Positions 57,251 through 64,000 of a stretch of DNA of 64,000 bases are shown here, in pieces. A program made the position numbers and the translations under genes. The notes below the pieces were generated by a model. That model was not told where the DNA came from, ran no database searches, and saw only the letters and a program-made list of their open reading frames with translations. Origin of the DNA: Sphingobacterium sp. UBA2700 (GTDB lineage Bacteria > Bacteroidota > Bacteroidia > Sphingobacteriales > Sphingobacteriaceae); the NCBI GenBank assembly GCA_002354335.1, contig DELI01000029.1, positions 99,909 to 163,908 of the forward strand. Reading direction: 5' to 3'. Position 1 is the first letter of the stretch. The number at the start of each line of letters is the position of its first letter.

Positions 57251-57615
57251 TACTTTAAAGCTTTGTTGATCCTCAATCTCAACTCTATCGGATTAAACGG
57301 TTTCAGTATAAAATCATCCGCACCATTTTCTAGAAGCTTAATACGGGTTGCTGTACTGTCCTCCCCGGAAAGAAAAATAATTGGGATGTGTTTGAAAAGC
57401 TCATTGCCTTTCAAAAGCATTAAAAATTCAAACCCGTTCATTTCAGGCATTGAATAATCGGATATAATTAAATCGACCTTATTTTTATTATGCAACCATT
57501 CCATTGCTGAAACCGCGCTTAATATGGTATGCGTTTGATAATCGTTTCCCAAATAGATAGATATGAGCTGTCCAATTGCCGGTTTATCGTCTATAATAAG
57601 TATTCTTTTCTTCAT
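57250..57615 (-). CDS. Single-domain response regulator heading the exopolysaccharide operon
   Basis: A 121-residue receiver from the ATG at 57615 (MKKRILIIDDKPAIGQLISI); an upstream in-frame ATG at 57678 would add a non-conserved tail. Phospho-acceptor in LIISDYSMPEMNG, conserved Ser/Thr in PIIFLSGED, Lys in FILKPFNPIEL. It has no output domain. Position directly before the initiating sugar transferase suggests it regulates polymer synthesis by protein contact, perhaps with the kinases encoded later in the cluster (inference). Confidence 0.92.
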   Translation of the reverse strand: MKKRILIIDDKPAIGQLISIYLGNDYQTHTILSAVSAMEWLHNKNKVDLIISDYSMPEMNGFEFLMLLKGNELFKHIPIIFLSGEDSTATRIKLLENGADDFILKPFNPIELRLRINKALK

Positions 57616-57671
57616 TTTTTCTTTTTTAAAAAGCAATGGGGAATTTTCGCTTTTAAGGATAGCAAAATTTA

Positions 57672-57713
57672 CTAGCAAAACCCCGAGGGTGTCACCCTCG
57701 AAGGTTTCGCTAG
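57672..57713 (-). terminator. Strong hairpin between LruC gene and exopolysaccharide operon
   Basis: CGAGGG/CCCTCG core (57684-57700) extended by CTAGC and GGTTT-type outer arms to a stem spanning 57672-57713. On the minus strand it is followed by a short T-rich tail. It lies 26 bp after the LruC stop. It could be a terminator or an attenuator controlling read-through into the long operon. Confidence 0.6.
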
Positions 57714-57738
57714 CATCTCATTATTTGGATTGGCTATA

Positions 57739-59958
57739 TTATTTCTGAAAATCGTTGTACCACACTGTCTGAATCACACCACCACTTTTAGCCCATTCCA
57801 TAAACTTCGGGTAGTGCTTGGTAATGTCTCTGCCCTCCGTAGGAAATTGAAAGGAGATTGGAACAGATAGCGCCCAAGGTTCGCCCATTTCCGTTTTGAA
57901 AATGTCGCCAACGCTCACATCGCCTGCTTTTATCGCCTTTTCTTTTAGGGTAATGTTCATTTTATCGGTAGCCGAATAACCAACTTGGTGGATCTCACTT
58001 CTGCCAGCACTATTTTGAGACTCGGTAAAAATAAAGGGATTGAGTACTTTTTGCGTGAAACCGTCTAGAGGCGCATTAAATTCAATTGTAATATCGAGTT
58101 CTATTGGCTTAAACGAACCATTCTGCGTTGATATGAACGCTACTTGTGAGATTCCGAATGCGCGGTGCGCATCGCCCACCAATCCTACCACGGCATACCT
58201 TTGGTCCTTTTCTATTCCCTTAGAGTCCAAGGAAAATGCTTGTCCCAACAGGTCGCTTCTAGAATATTTAACAGATTTAATATTTCCCACTGAAATTCCA
58301 TCCAACTGTATTGCTGCTGCAAGTCGTCTGGCAGCTCCAACAGAGGTGATTTTTGCTGAAAGCTTAACTTTTAACACTTTATTTTCTCTATTTTGAGTTT
58401 TCACCACCCTAATTTCTACCCCGAAATCATTCATATCATAATCCCCTTTCTTAGGCCAGTTATCTTCAAAAGCAAATGTATAGGGCTCCAAGGCTACCTC
58501 TGGTGGCGTCTGATTCTCCGGATTGCTACCATTTGCGTCATCATTATTTCCTCCCTGGTTACACGCGCTTGCTGGAATTTCTAGCGTCGTTTGATCCAAA
58601 GGAACGATGGTGGCAGGTGAGGTAATAGTATACTTTCTATCCCACTGCCCGTTCGGGGTATGTTGCGAGCAAGCGATCTGAACGTTTCCTATATAATTCA
58701 AGGCCTCCCAGCCAACAATTTCAACTTTACTCATACGAACAAGCGAAAAATTATTCCCTATCCCCTCCACAAATGATTTATTATCTGAGAAATAGGCCTG
58801 CTTTTTTACATCCATGATTGCAGTTGCTTCCAGCGTATATGTGGTGCCATTGGATTGCAATGTGCCGATCGACAATAGCGCCCCGCTCGCTACCTTTACT
58901 TTGGCGCCATTGTTGATAAAAGTCGCTATTTCGGTATGGCAATTTGTCAAAAGAGTCGCGTTTGTCAGGTTTGCTGTCGATACCATCAAAGTACCTTGAT
59001 TTTGGATAAGCGTAGAAGATGTGGTACTTTCGATTTCCCCGATAATTGCCTTACCAAAATTGATTAAACTTCCATTAGAAATGGAAGCCATACGAACAGT
59101 CATCTCGCCAAAATTTCTATAAACAACTTCGTTAGTGATTGAAAGGGCGTCCAGTTCAATACGACCATAACTCTCTAAAGAACCCTGTGTATTTTGCTTT
59201 ATGCCAGCAAGTTTTACACTTCCTTTTTGCATGACAAATAAACCGTTCGATGCGCCAATATCGAGGGTGTTGTTCGGCGCATTCCAGACTCCTTCAATAT
59301 ACACCAAGGCGTTTGTTGAGCCGTTATTGGCTATAATGTTTCCCGTAAAGGTCGAATTCTCTTTGACGACATAAGATTTGTTGGATTGTAAGGATACATC
59401 ATTTGAGCCCGAGATTGCAATAGCGTCGGCGGGCACTTGCCTTGCACTTAAAGCACCTAACCCACCTAGAGCAACCGTCTTTGGTTGATCCGAAGTGCTC
59501 ATGCGAATTTTACCAGAACCCTTGAGGTTACCGTTTAAGAGGCTAGATTGCTTCAGAACAGCTTCAGTTACCTTTAACATTGTTAAAGAGGAATTACCTT
59601 TAGGATCAGTCTGCTTTACATAGATATACTCTAACGCTGACGGTATATCGAGCTTATCCAAGTAGTCCTTCCCAGCTTTAGCTAGCCCCGCTCCCAGCAA
59701 TTGAGCATTTTCAGCAAACAAAGGATCGCTATTATACAATTCAATCAAATAATCAAATTTTCCATCGTACTGATCGTTAACCGAAATATTGATCTCAACT
59801 TCTTTCGTTGTTGACCAGTTGAAGTTTTGAGGTATATTAACTCCAGTAGGGAATAAAGAATTAGACTCGTTTTTCTTTTCTTCATACAGATCTTCAATCT
59901 TACTGCAAGATGCAAATAGGATTGGAAATAGCATTAATTTTAAAAATAGCTTTTTCAA
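57739..59958 (-). CDS. LruC-domain lipoprotein
   Basis: A 739-residue lipoprotein (lipobox LFASC, Cys at residue 18). Residues about 175-400 are Asn/Ser/Thr-rich, with repeated short strands (GTLMVSTANLTNATLLTN, AKVKVASGALLSIGTLQSNG) suggesting a beta-solenoid. Residues about 500-735 match the LruC domain (FEDNWPKKGDYDMNDFGVEI, GDAHRAFGIS). Function unknown; the family is surface-exposed in Bacteroidota and Leptospira. It lies upstream of the exopolysaccharide operon on the same strand, separated by a strong hairpin, so it may be a polymer-associated surface protein (inference). Confidence 0.9.
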   Translation of the reverse strand: MKKLFLKLMLFPILFASCSKIEDLYEEKKNESNSLFPTGVNIPQNFNWSTTKEVEINISVNDQYDGKFDYLIELYNSDPLFAENAQLLGAGLAKAGKDYLDKLDIPSALEYIYVKQTDPKGNSSLTMLKVTEAVLKQSSLLNGNLKGSGKIRMSTSDQPKTVALGGLGALSARQVPADAIAISGSNDVSLQSNKSYVVKENSTFTGNIIANNGSTNALVYIEGVWNAPNNTLDIGASNGLFVMQKGSVKLAGIKQNTQGSLESYGRIELDALSITNEVVYRNFGEMTVRMASISNGSLINFGKAIIGEIESTTSSTLIQNQGTLMVSTANLTNATLLTNCHTEIATFINNGAKVKVASGALLSIGTLQSNGTTYTLEATAIMDVKKQAYFSDNKSFVEGIGNNFSLVRMSKVEIVGWEALNYIGNVQIACSQHTPNGQWDRKYTITSPATIVPLDQTTLEIPASACNQGGNNDDANGSNPENQTPPEVALEPYTFAFEDNWPKKGDYDMNDFGVEIRVVKTQNRENKVLKVKLSAKITSVGAARRLAAAIQLDGISVGNIKSVKYSRSDLLGQAFSLDSKGIEKDQRYAVVGLVGDAHRAFGISQVAFISTQNGSFKPIELDITIEFNAPLDGFTQKVLNPFIFTESQNSAGRSEIHQVGYSATDKMNITLKEKAIKAGDVSVGDIFKTEMGEPWALSVPISFQFPTEGRDITKHYPKFMEWAKSGGVIQTVWYNDFQK

Positions 59959-60538
59959 TGTGATTTAATATTAATTATTTGATGACTACCTAGAGGTCGC
60001 GCTTTATACGGCAAAGATATACTTTTTTAATTTATAAAATCTGCACGGTTACAAGTATTTAACACCCATATGTAGAGTAAAAGCCACAAAATAAAAGTGC
60101 TGTTGTAAAAGTCCCTCTACTCATTTGGCTATTTAACAAACATGCATAATAACATGGGAGCATGTGGGAGTTATCAGTGGGCATTACCTGCTAATAACTC
60201 TGATCGTGAACTCTGCATCTATATATCAGGCATTCTTAACAAAAGCTGATCTTAAATTCTTTATATCCGCTATTTAAACACCGCTTTAGACAAAAAATGA
60301 TTAGTATTATGTCTCCTTTAAACGGAAACTTATGACGCATGTACGAGACCAAATATTGGTTCTAAAGCATAAATTATAGTGACGCTATAAAACAAAGGTT
60401 CAATCCGCACTTTAAATCACGGCTGCCAATAACATAGCTCAAAATTTGAATTATATTAAAAGAAGATCAGAAGAATGCCCCTTTGAAAACCAATACAATA
60501 GAAAGAATACTTGCTATAGTTAAAACAAAGAAGAACAG
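59959..60538. other. Leader and gene-free stretch upstream of LruC gene
   Basis: AT-rich and without open frames of note. Contains the LruC promoter box at 60012-60019. Beyond about 60100 nothing is recognised until the hairpin array starts at 60539. Confidence 0.4.
60012..60019 (-). promoter_or_regulatory. Bacteroidota -7 promoter element for the LruC gene
   Basis: Minus-strand TATCTTTG, a perfect TAnnTTTG match, 53 bp upstream of the LruC ATG. No clear -33 TTTG at 19-21 bp. Confidence 0.5.
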
Positions 60539-60609
60539 AAAATTGCCTGACGAACTGCGATCGTCAGGCGAGTAAAACGTACCAATTAACATTGACCATG
60601 TGCAATGGT
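60539..60609 (-). ncRNA. Predicted small RNA unit m6
   Basis: Minus-strand TACATTTA (60614-60621, near-consensus -7 box) predicts a start near 60608. A 5' stem ACCAT/ATGGT (60595-60609) overlaps CATTG/CAATG arms (60590-60607). The 3' end is a perfect 9-bp terminator stem (60545-60553 with 60561-60569, GCCTGACGA/TCGTCAGGC) followed by AATTTTC. No open frame. The 5' arm and the terminator resemble unit m2, suggesting a duplicate. Confidence 0.45.
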
Positions 60610-60634
60610 AGAATAAATGTAGAATTAAATAATG

Positions 60635-60704
60635 AAATAAAAAAGCCTAGCGTAGAAAACGCTAGGCTCTTATGAGCCACTTAAACCGGGCGGCAATGCG
60701 GCTC
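60635..60704 (-). ncRNA. Predicted small RNA unit m5
   Basis: 5' arms GAGCC/GGCTC (60674-60704) and a perfect 10-bp terminator stem AGCCTAGCGT/ACGCTAGGCT (60644-60653 with 60659-60668) with a TTTTTTATTT tail on the minus strand. The -7 candidate ATGATTTG (60705-60712) is imperfect. The TTAAGT...GGCTCA segment also occurs in unit m1. Confidence 0.42.
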
Positions 60705-60747
60705 CAAATCATTTATTAATAATACAAGATCAGAAAAAATATAGAAA

Positions 60748-60798
60748 TAAAAAAAACCGACGTTGTTTAGACGCCAGGCTTATTAATTAACCTCTGAA
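60748..60798 (-). ncRNA. Predicted small RNA unit m4
   Basis: Promoter-like TTGACA (60824-60829) and TATAAT (60803-60808) on the minus strand with a short 15-nt spacer. An imperfect terminator hairpin (60757-60779) is followed by nine T. The segment AGAGGTTAATTAATAA just before the hairpin recurs before the plus-strand hairpin at 63715. Confidence 0.35.
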
Positions 60799-60969
60799 AT
60801 TCATTATAAATATATCAAACGATTGTCAAACAAAAAGGCTTAGCCACACTCTATAAAAACTCTACCTGTGAAAACTATAGAGTCACTAATCAAGCTATTT
60901 TATTGATTTGCGGTGAAGAAAGAAGGGTTACCCAAATAGGAAACAAATAATGGAGCGGCGGAGCCGTCT

Positions 60970-61040
60970 AATAAAATAATGCCTGACGAACAGCGGAACG
61001 TCAGGCTGAATGGAAACATTGCTCTTCGAAAACAATGTTT
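60970..61040 (-). ncRNA. Predicted small RNA unit m2
   Basis: -7 box TATATTTA (61044-61051, minus) predicts a start near 61038, exactly at an 8-bp 5' stem AAACATTG/CAATGTTT (61014-61021 with 61033-61040). The terminator is an 8-bp perfect stem GCCTGACG/CGTCAGGC (60981-60988 with 60999-61006) with ATTATTTTATT tail. Its architecture and sequence resemble unit m6. Confidence 0.5.
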
Positions 61041-61061
61041 GTTTAAATATAATAAAATTCT

Positions 61062-61119
61062 AAAAAAAGCCCAGCGTTTGAATGCGCTGAGCCAGTGACT
61101 TAACATATCATTGAAATCC
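61062..61119 (-). ncRNA. Predicted small RNA unit m1
   Basis: Promoter TTCG (61152-61155), 19-nt spacer, perfect TATATTTG (61125-61132) on the minus strand; start near 61119. Ends in an 8-bp stem with one mismatch (61069-61076 with 61085-61092) followed by seven T. Predicted RNA about 57 nt, no open frame. A separate 8-bp hairpin AACCCTAA/TTAGGGTT (61154-61179) lies just upstream and may end the preceding unit. Confidence 0.5.
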
Positions 61120-61153
61120 TATTTCAAATATAATAAAAACAACGATTAAAACG

Positions 61154-61179
61154 AACCCTAACCACCGATGATTAGGGTT
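61154..61179 (-). terminator. Hairpin upstream of unit m1
   Basis: 8-bp perfect stem AACCCTAA (61154-61161) with TTAGGGTT (61172-61179); on the minus strand followed by CGTTTTAAT. Confidence 0.45.
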
Positions 61180-61435
61180 TAGCAAAATTATTAATCGGCC
61201 TAGTGAGACCTAACCTACGTTCCGTGTTAATGTGATATTTAAGGTAATCAAAAATACAAACAAAAGATTAAATTAAAGCTAAAAACCTATTAGTTATTTG
61301 TTAAATAAGTGTGTTAAAAAACAAAAAAGCTAAGTAAACAAAACTCGCGAATTAAACACTAAAAAACATTCAAGGTACTAAGCGGAATCTCGATATAAAA
61401 TTAGCCTTGCAAATGTAGGTATGCTAAACTAAAAA

Positions 61436-61464
61436 GGGCCCAATAACCTGGGAGGCTATGAGCC
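61436..61464 (-). terminator. Hairpin with T-tail, first of the minus array
   Basis: GGGC/GCCC outer arms with TTTTTAG following on the minus strand; the GGCTCATA segment recalls unit m5. A further 7-bp hairpin GTAGCCT/AGGCTAC lies at 61550-61568. Confidence 0.35.
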
Positions 61465-61569
61465 CACACACACTAACTAATACCACGCAAGATAAGGAAA
61501 AATAGAAATAACCTCAAGTTGAACGTATTTTTTTATGAATATTTTTAGGGTAGCCTTAAGTAGGCTACT

Positions 61570-62787
61570 GGTGTTGGAAATGTTATAAAGCGTTAAAGGG
61601 CTTACAACGATCTGGACATCGCAAATTCGCTCAACAAACTTTGAATGATACTACGACATAAGGCGAGAGTTGACTCCCCCCGTATTATGCACGATGCTGG
61701 ACATGATTTTTTTCAGAAAATGAGGGATTAAATACCATTCTTTCATGCTAATTAAATTTACTTGGGAGGGGGTGAATATATCCTCTTGGAAGCTAAGATA
61801 TAACACTACTCATCACACCTACACAATCATTAATGGCGAACATCACCATATAGAAATAAAATTCATGTGTGTGTGTGTGTGTGTATGTGTGTGCACCTGG
61901 GTTAACCTTTAAAAAATCTTAAAAAATATCAAAACTTATATTTTTTACTACTGTATTCAATATCGTACCTCGCCTGGATATTCTATCAAGATTACGAACA
62001 GTACTTTAGGCTAAGGTTAAGTAAAAACTCCGGACGTTCAAGTTGTCCATACGCGACAGTCATATTTTGTATCGCCAGGATAATTCACGTTGCTCTTTCC
62101 ATAGGCACACCAATTATCCATTTAAGTTTTTTACATTTTTTAATCGGATTAAGTTTAACGTGCGTGGATTACGGAATTTGTTAGAGTGTTATTTTCCAAT
62201 TAGTTTATGTAGTCGAGCAAACCGAGTTTAGAACTATCCATGACGACAAAATAGAGGCGCAGTGAATGGTATATCAATTACAGTCGACGGCATACTTTTA
62301 TAACAAGAACAAACTTCTAACATGGCTTTTTGGGTGGGTTGAACTTCCAGTTTGAACATCATCTATTCCCCCGAATAAGCCGTATCCATTATCCAGTAGT
62401 TAACTAGATCGCGAGAAAAACCTGTAAAGAATATGGCGTGGCTCACAACGAATCTCCACCATTTTCCGCTGCATTCGAATCCTATTTAAAAGTTGTAGAT
62501 TCGATGTCAAAATAAATAAAACTTTAAACTTAAATAAATTTTAATACCTTTATGCTGCAATCTGGCTCTGCCGACGCTTTCTAAAACCGATCATTTCGCT
62601 TATCTTTTTTAGTTTTCGATTTTTCAGCTGCTAATCTGTTTTCATTTTGAAATCTAATACAAAGCCTTAATTGCAATATCACGGCAGCGTATTATTCGCT
62701 TCAAGTTTGGACTCAAAATATAATATATTGGAATTCAGTTTCCCAAAAAGCGCGTGTGCTCGTTAATAAGGACATTTTACTTAAACA
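61570..62787. other. Gene-free core between the two divergent arrays
   Basis: No gene recognised; open frames at 62043-62231 and elsewhere are short and without motifs. It contains the GT repeat at 61866-61893. Being between two outward-facing arrays it may hold their outermost promoters. Confidence 0.35.
61866..61893. repeat. GT dinucleotide microsatellite
   Basis: Nine GT units, one AT interruption, then three or four GT units. Not adjacent to any reading frame. Confidence 0.9.
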
Positions 62788-62982
62788 CACACAAGGGACG
62801 GAGGAAAAGATTTTTTCAACGAGACTAAAATATTTCATTTAATTCTTCCTGACGACCGTGGTGATGATTTAATTGTTAACAGTTCAGGTTTGAGCGATAA
62901 TATTAAAGAAAACGACACCGTAACCCGCGAAGTTGCAAGAGAACAAAAAGGCTTGAATGTAGTCGACGCAGTTATCTTTTAA
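62788..62982 (+). pseudogene. Cold-shock protein gene relic
   Basis: From 62806 one frame reads KDFFNETKIFHLILPDD, then DLIVNSSGLSDNIKEND, then TVTREVAREQKGLNVVDAVIF and a TAA at 62980-62982. It aligns end to end with CspA (KFFNETKGFGFITPDDG, DLFVHSSGLSDNIKEND, TVTFEVxxGQKGLNAVNV). The upstream GTV start is in another frame (ACAAGGGACGG near 62791), the start codon is lost, and the RNP1 core GFGFI has become IFHLI, so it is not functional. Closer to standard CspA than the intact csp at 33873, so not a copy of it. Confidence 0.8.
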
Positions 62983-63217
62983 AGACGTGCATTTGTCACA
63001 AACAAAATCGCAGTAATAACGTTATAGAATAGAAAATGGCATCAACTCCGTCTTATTGGATTTTTTTGTCACTCTGTAAGATAACACAACAGAATATTCC
63101 AGATAATCATAATTTAGGCTAAAGATTTTTTTTACGTGTTCTATTAATCTTCTTTATCGCTTCATTTATAAAATAGTTAGTACAAATAGTTAGTTTCCAA
63201 CCCCGGAAACGTGTGTT

Positions 63218-63247
63218 AAAGCCAGTCTTTCTATAGACTGGCTTTTT
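63218..63247 (+). terminator. Intrinsic terminator p0
   Basis: Perfect 11-bp stem AAAGCCAGTCT/AGACTGGCTTT (63218-63228 with 63235-63245), 6-nt loop, T-tail. It marks the start of the plus-strand array, 236 bp after the cold-shock relic. Confidence 0.75.
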
Positions 63248-63319
63248 ACAAAGCTTTTAATATGATGGCCGTTCGGTAGAAAACGGTCGAGTAGTCCTGT
63301 ACGTAAAATCAAATCTTTT

Positions 63320-63354
63320 TTTGCACTTTAATCATTGATTTTTTATAAAATTTG
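63320..63354 (+). promoter_or_regulatory. Promoter of unit p1
   Basis: TTTG (63320-63323), 20-nt spacer, TATAAAATTTG (63344-63354). Spacing is exact; the -7 box has one extra base relative to TAnnTTTG. Confidence 0.5.
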
Positions 63355-63360
63355 AAATAC

Positions 63361-63465
63361 CCAGTCACAAGTATTTATTTTTAGATTTTATTTTACTATT
63401 TTTAATAATCTGCTTCAAAACAACTAACACTTGCCTAGCGTAATATTCGCTAGGCCTTATTTTTG
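63361..63465 (+). ncRNA. Predicted small RNA unit p1
   Basis: From the predicted start near 63361 to an intrinsic terminator: 8-bp perfect stem GCCTAGCG/CGCTAGGC (63433-63440 with 63448-63455) and CTTATTTTTG tail. About 105 nt, U-rich, no open frame. An AGATT/AATCT stem is possible inside. The terminator core is shared with minus-strand unit m5. Confidence 0.5.
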
Positions 63466-63493
63466 AAATATCCATACAGCAATTATATATTTG
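63462..63493 (+). promoter_or_regulatory. Promoter of unit p2, overlapping the p1 terminator tail
   Basis: TTTG (63462-63465), 20-nt spacer, perfect TATATTTG (63486-63493). The -33 TTTG is the end of the T-tail of the p1 terminator. Confidence 0.65.
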
Positions 63494-63497
63494 AATG

Positions 63498-63748
63498 GAA
63501 GCCTAGTGTTACATTAACGCTAGGCTTCACCTTCCAAAAGAACAACAAAGCTTAATCCGATCATTTCAATATTTGCAATATGCCTCGTTTCCATAGCATC
63601 GGTTAAGGCTCTAAAATACCATCCAATTGTGCCATAAATGGATTTATCCGCCATTTAGGAATACTCATTTTTACATTAATTTGCAGAATTAATGTTATTT
63701 AGAGGTTAATTAATAAAGCCCGGAGCCAATTGAAGCTGGGCTTTCTTC
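63498..63748 (+). ncRNA. Predicted small RNA unit p2
   Basis: The predicted start (near 63499) falls on the base of a 13-bp hairpin with one G-T pair (63498-63510 with 63516-63528, core GCCTAG/CTAGGC). An ACATTAAT/ATTAATGT hairpin lies at 63673-63694, and the unit ends at a terminator AAAGCCC/GGGCTTT (63715-63744) with TTTCTTC. About 250 nt, no convincing open frame. Confidence 0.45.
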
Positions 63749-63773
63749 GATTTCAAATAAATCCTTAAATTTG
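63742..63773 (+). promoter_or_regulatory. Promoter of unit p3, overlapping the p2 terminator tail
   Basis: TTTC (63742-63745), 20-nt spacer, perfect TAAATTTG (63766-63773). The -33 box again lies in the preceding terminator tail. Confidence 0.5.
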
Positions 63774-63777
63774 AATT

Positions 63778-63857
63778 CTATCAACTTTTTGATAGGCACA
63801 CTCAGTAGTTTATGTTTATTAGCCCAACGTTTGCATAACGAGTTGGGCTTATTTATT
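63778..63857 (+). ncRNA. Predicted small RNA unit p3
   Basis: The predicted start near 63779 coincides with a 7-bp 5' stem CTATCAA/TTGATAG (63778-63784 with 63789-63795). It ends at an 8-bp stem AGCCCAAC/GTTGGGCT (63821-63828 with 63842-63849) followed by TATTTATT. About 80 nt. The array may continue past the window edge. Confidence 0.5.
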
Positions 63858-64000
63858 GATATTCACAGTTAGTTTCTCAGCAGCTGATTTTCTCTAGGAC
63901 ATTCCCTTATCTGAGTGAAATGCGCTTGCCCACAATTAATAATCGTCGGTGTAGGGTATGGTCTCTTCTCATTGAATTCCAAGAGGTCAATCGCAGAAAA

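Noticed and set aside
60900..61106. 68-codon open frame, minus strand
   Set aside because: It spans two terminator hairpins of the array and has no protein motif.
61866..61893. GT microsatellite as a phase-variation switch
   Set aside because: No adjacent gene or promoter that its length change would affect.
62043..62231. 62-codon open frame, plus strand
   Set aside because: No motif; AT-rich gene-free DNA.
60539..63857. Hairpins as integron attC sites
   Set aside because: One stem (63821-63849) resembles RYYYAAC/GTTRRRY, but the hairpins are 23-31 nt, far shorter than attC, most lack those core sites, and no integrase or cassette genes are present.
60539..63857. CRISPR array
   Set aside because: Repeats are not identical, spacing varies from about 65 to 225 bp, and there are no cas genes.

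Overview
The window looks like a chromosomal segment of a Bacteroidota species of the Sphingobacteriaceae type (Sphingobacterium or Pedobacter relatives). The signs are two SusC/SusD pairs, DUF4959/DUF5000 and DUF4998 lipoproteins, a LruC-domain lipoprotein, a DUF2490 protein, Bacteroidota promoters (TTTG, about 20 nt, TAnnTTTG) and many ATGA-type overlaps. This assignment is inference from gene content; no rRNA or tRNA gene was seen.

Layout. 0-6 kb: a DUF2490 gene, a decayed Gfo/Idh/MocA oxidoreductase, a nonsense-interrupted S24/S26 peptidase, ybeY, ruvX, and an exported DUF1684-peptide deformylase fusion. 6.6-16.8 kb: a polysaccharide utilisation locus (SusC, SusD, DUF4959/5126/5000 lipoprotein, DUF4998 lipoprotein, heparinase II-like lyase) behind a promoter flanked by two related palindromes, ending in a clear terminator. 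17.3-24.1 kb, minus strand: a five-gene phosphorelay operon (receiver-PAS kinase, CHASE3-HAMP-GAF kinase with three receivers, receiver, CheR, receiver) with no cheB. 24.6-29.6 kb: a second SusC/SusD pair without enzymes. 29.6-31.1 kb: a gene graveyard with an IS982-like transposase relic and a comM relic. 31-35 kb: a histidine kinase, two hypothetical proteins, a cold-shock protein, and an ECF sigma factor behind a sigma54-type promoter.

36.1-60.0 kb, all minus strand: a Wzx/Wzy-type exopolysaccharide cluster. It runs LruC lipoprotein, receiver, polyprenyl-phosphate sugar transferase, TolC-like protein, Wzz-like protein, Wzy-like polymerase, glycosyltransferases, acetyltransferase, Wzx flippase, two more glycosyltransferases, then two sensor kinases and an EEP-family membrane protein, ending in the genes making UDP-glucuronate and UDP-xylose. 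Regulators woven into the biosynthetic operon suggest signal-controlled polymer production.

60-64 kb has no intact protein gene. It carries two divergent tandem arrays of very small transcription-unit-like elements (promoter, 5' stem-loop at the predicted start, AU-rich linker, intrinsic terminator). Several units look like diverged copies of each other, and the T-tail of one terminator can double as the -33 element of the next promoter. This is my best candidate for an undescribed system: a tandem small-RNA locus. A cold-shock gene relic lies beside it. At least five recognisable relics show that intergenic DNA here contains decaying genes.
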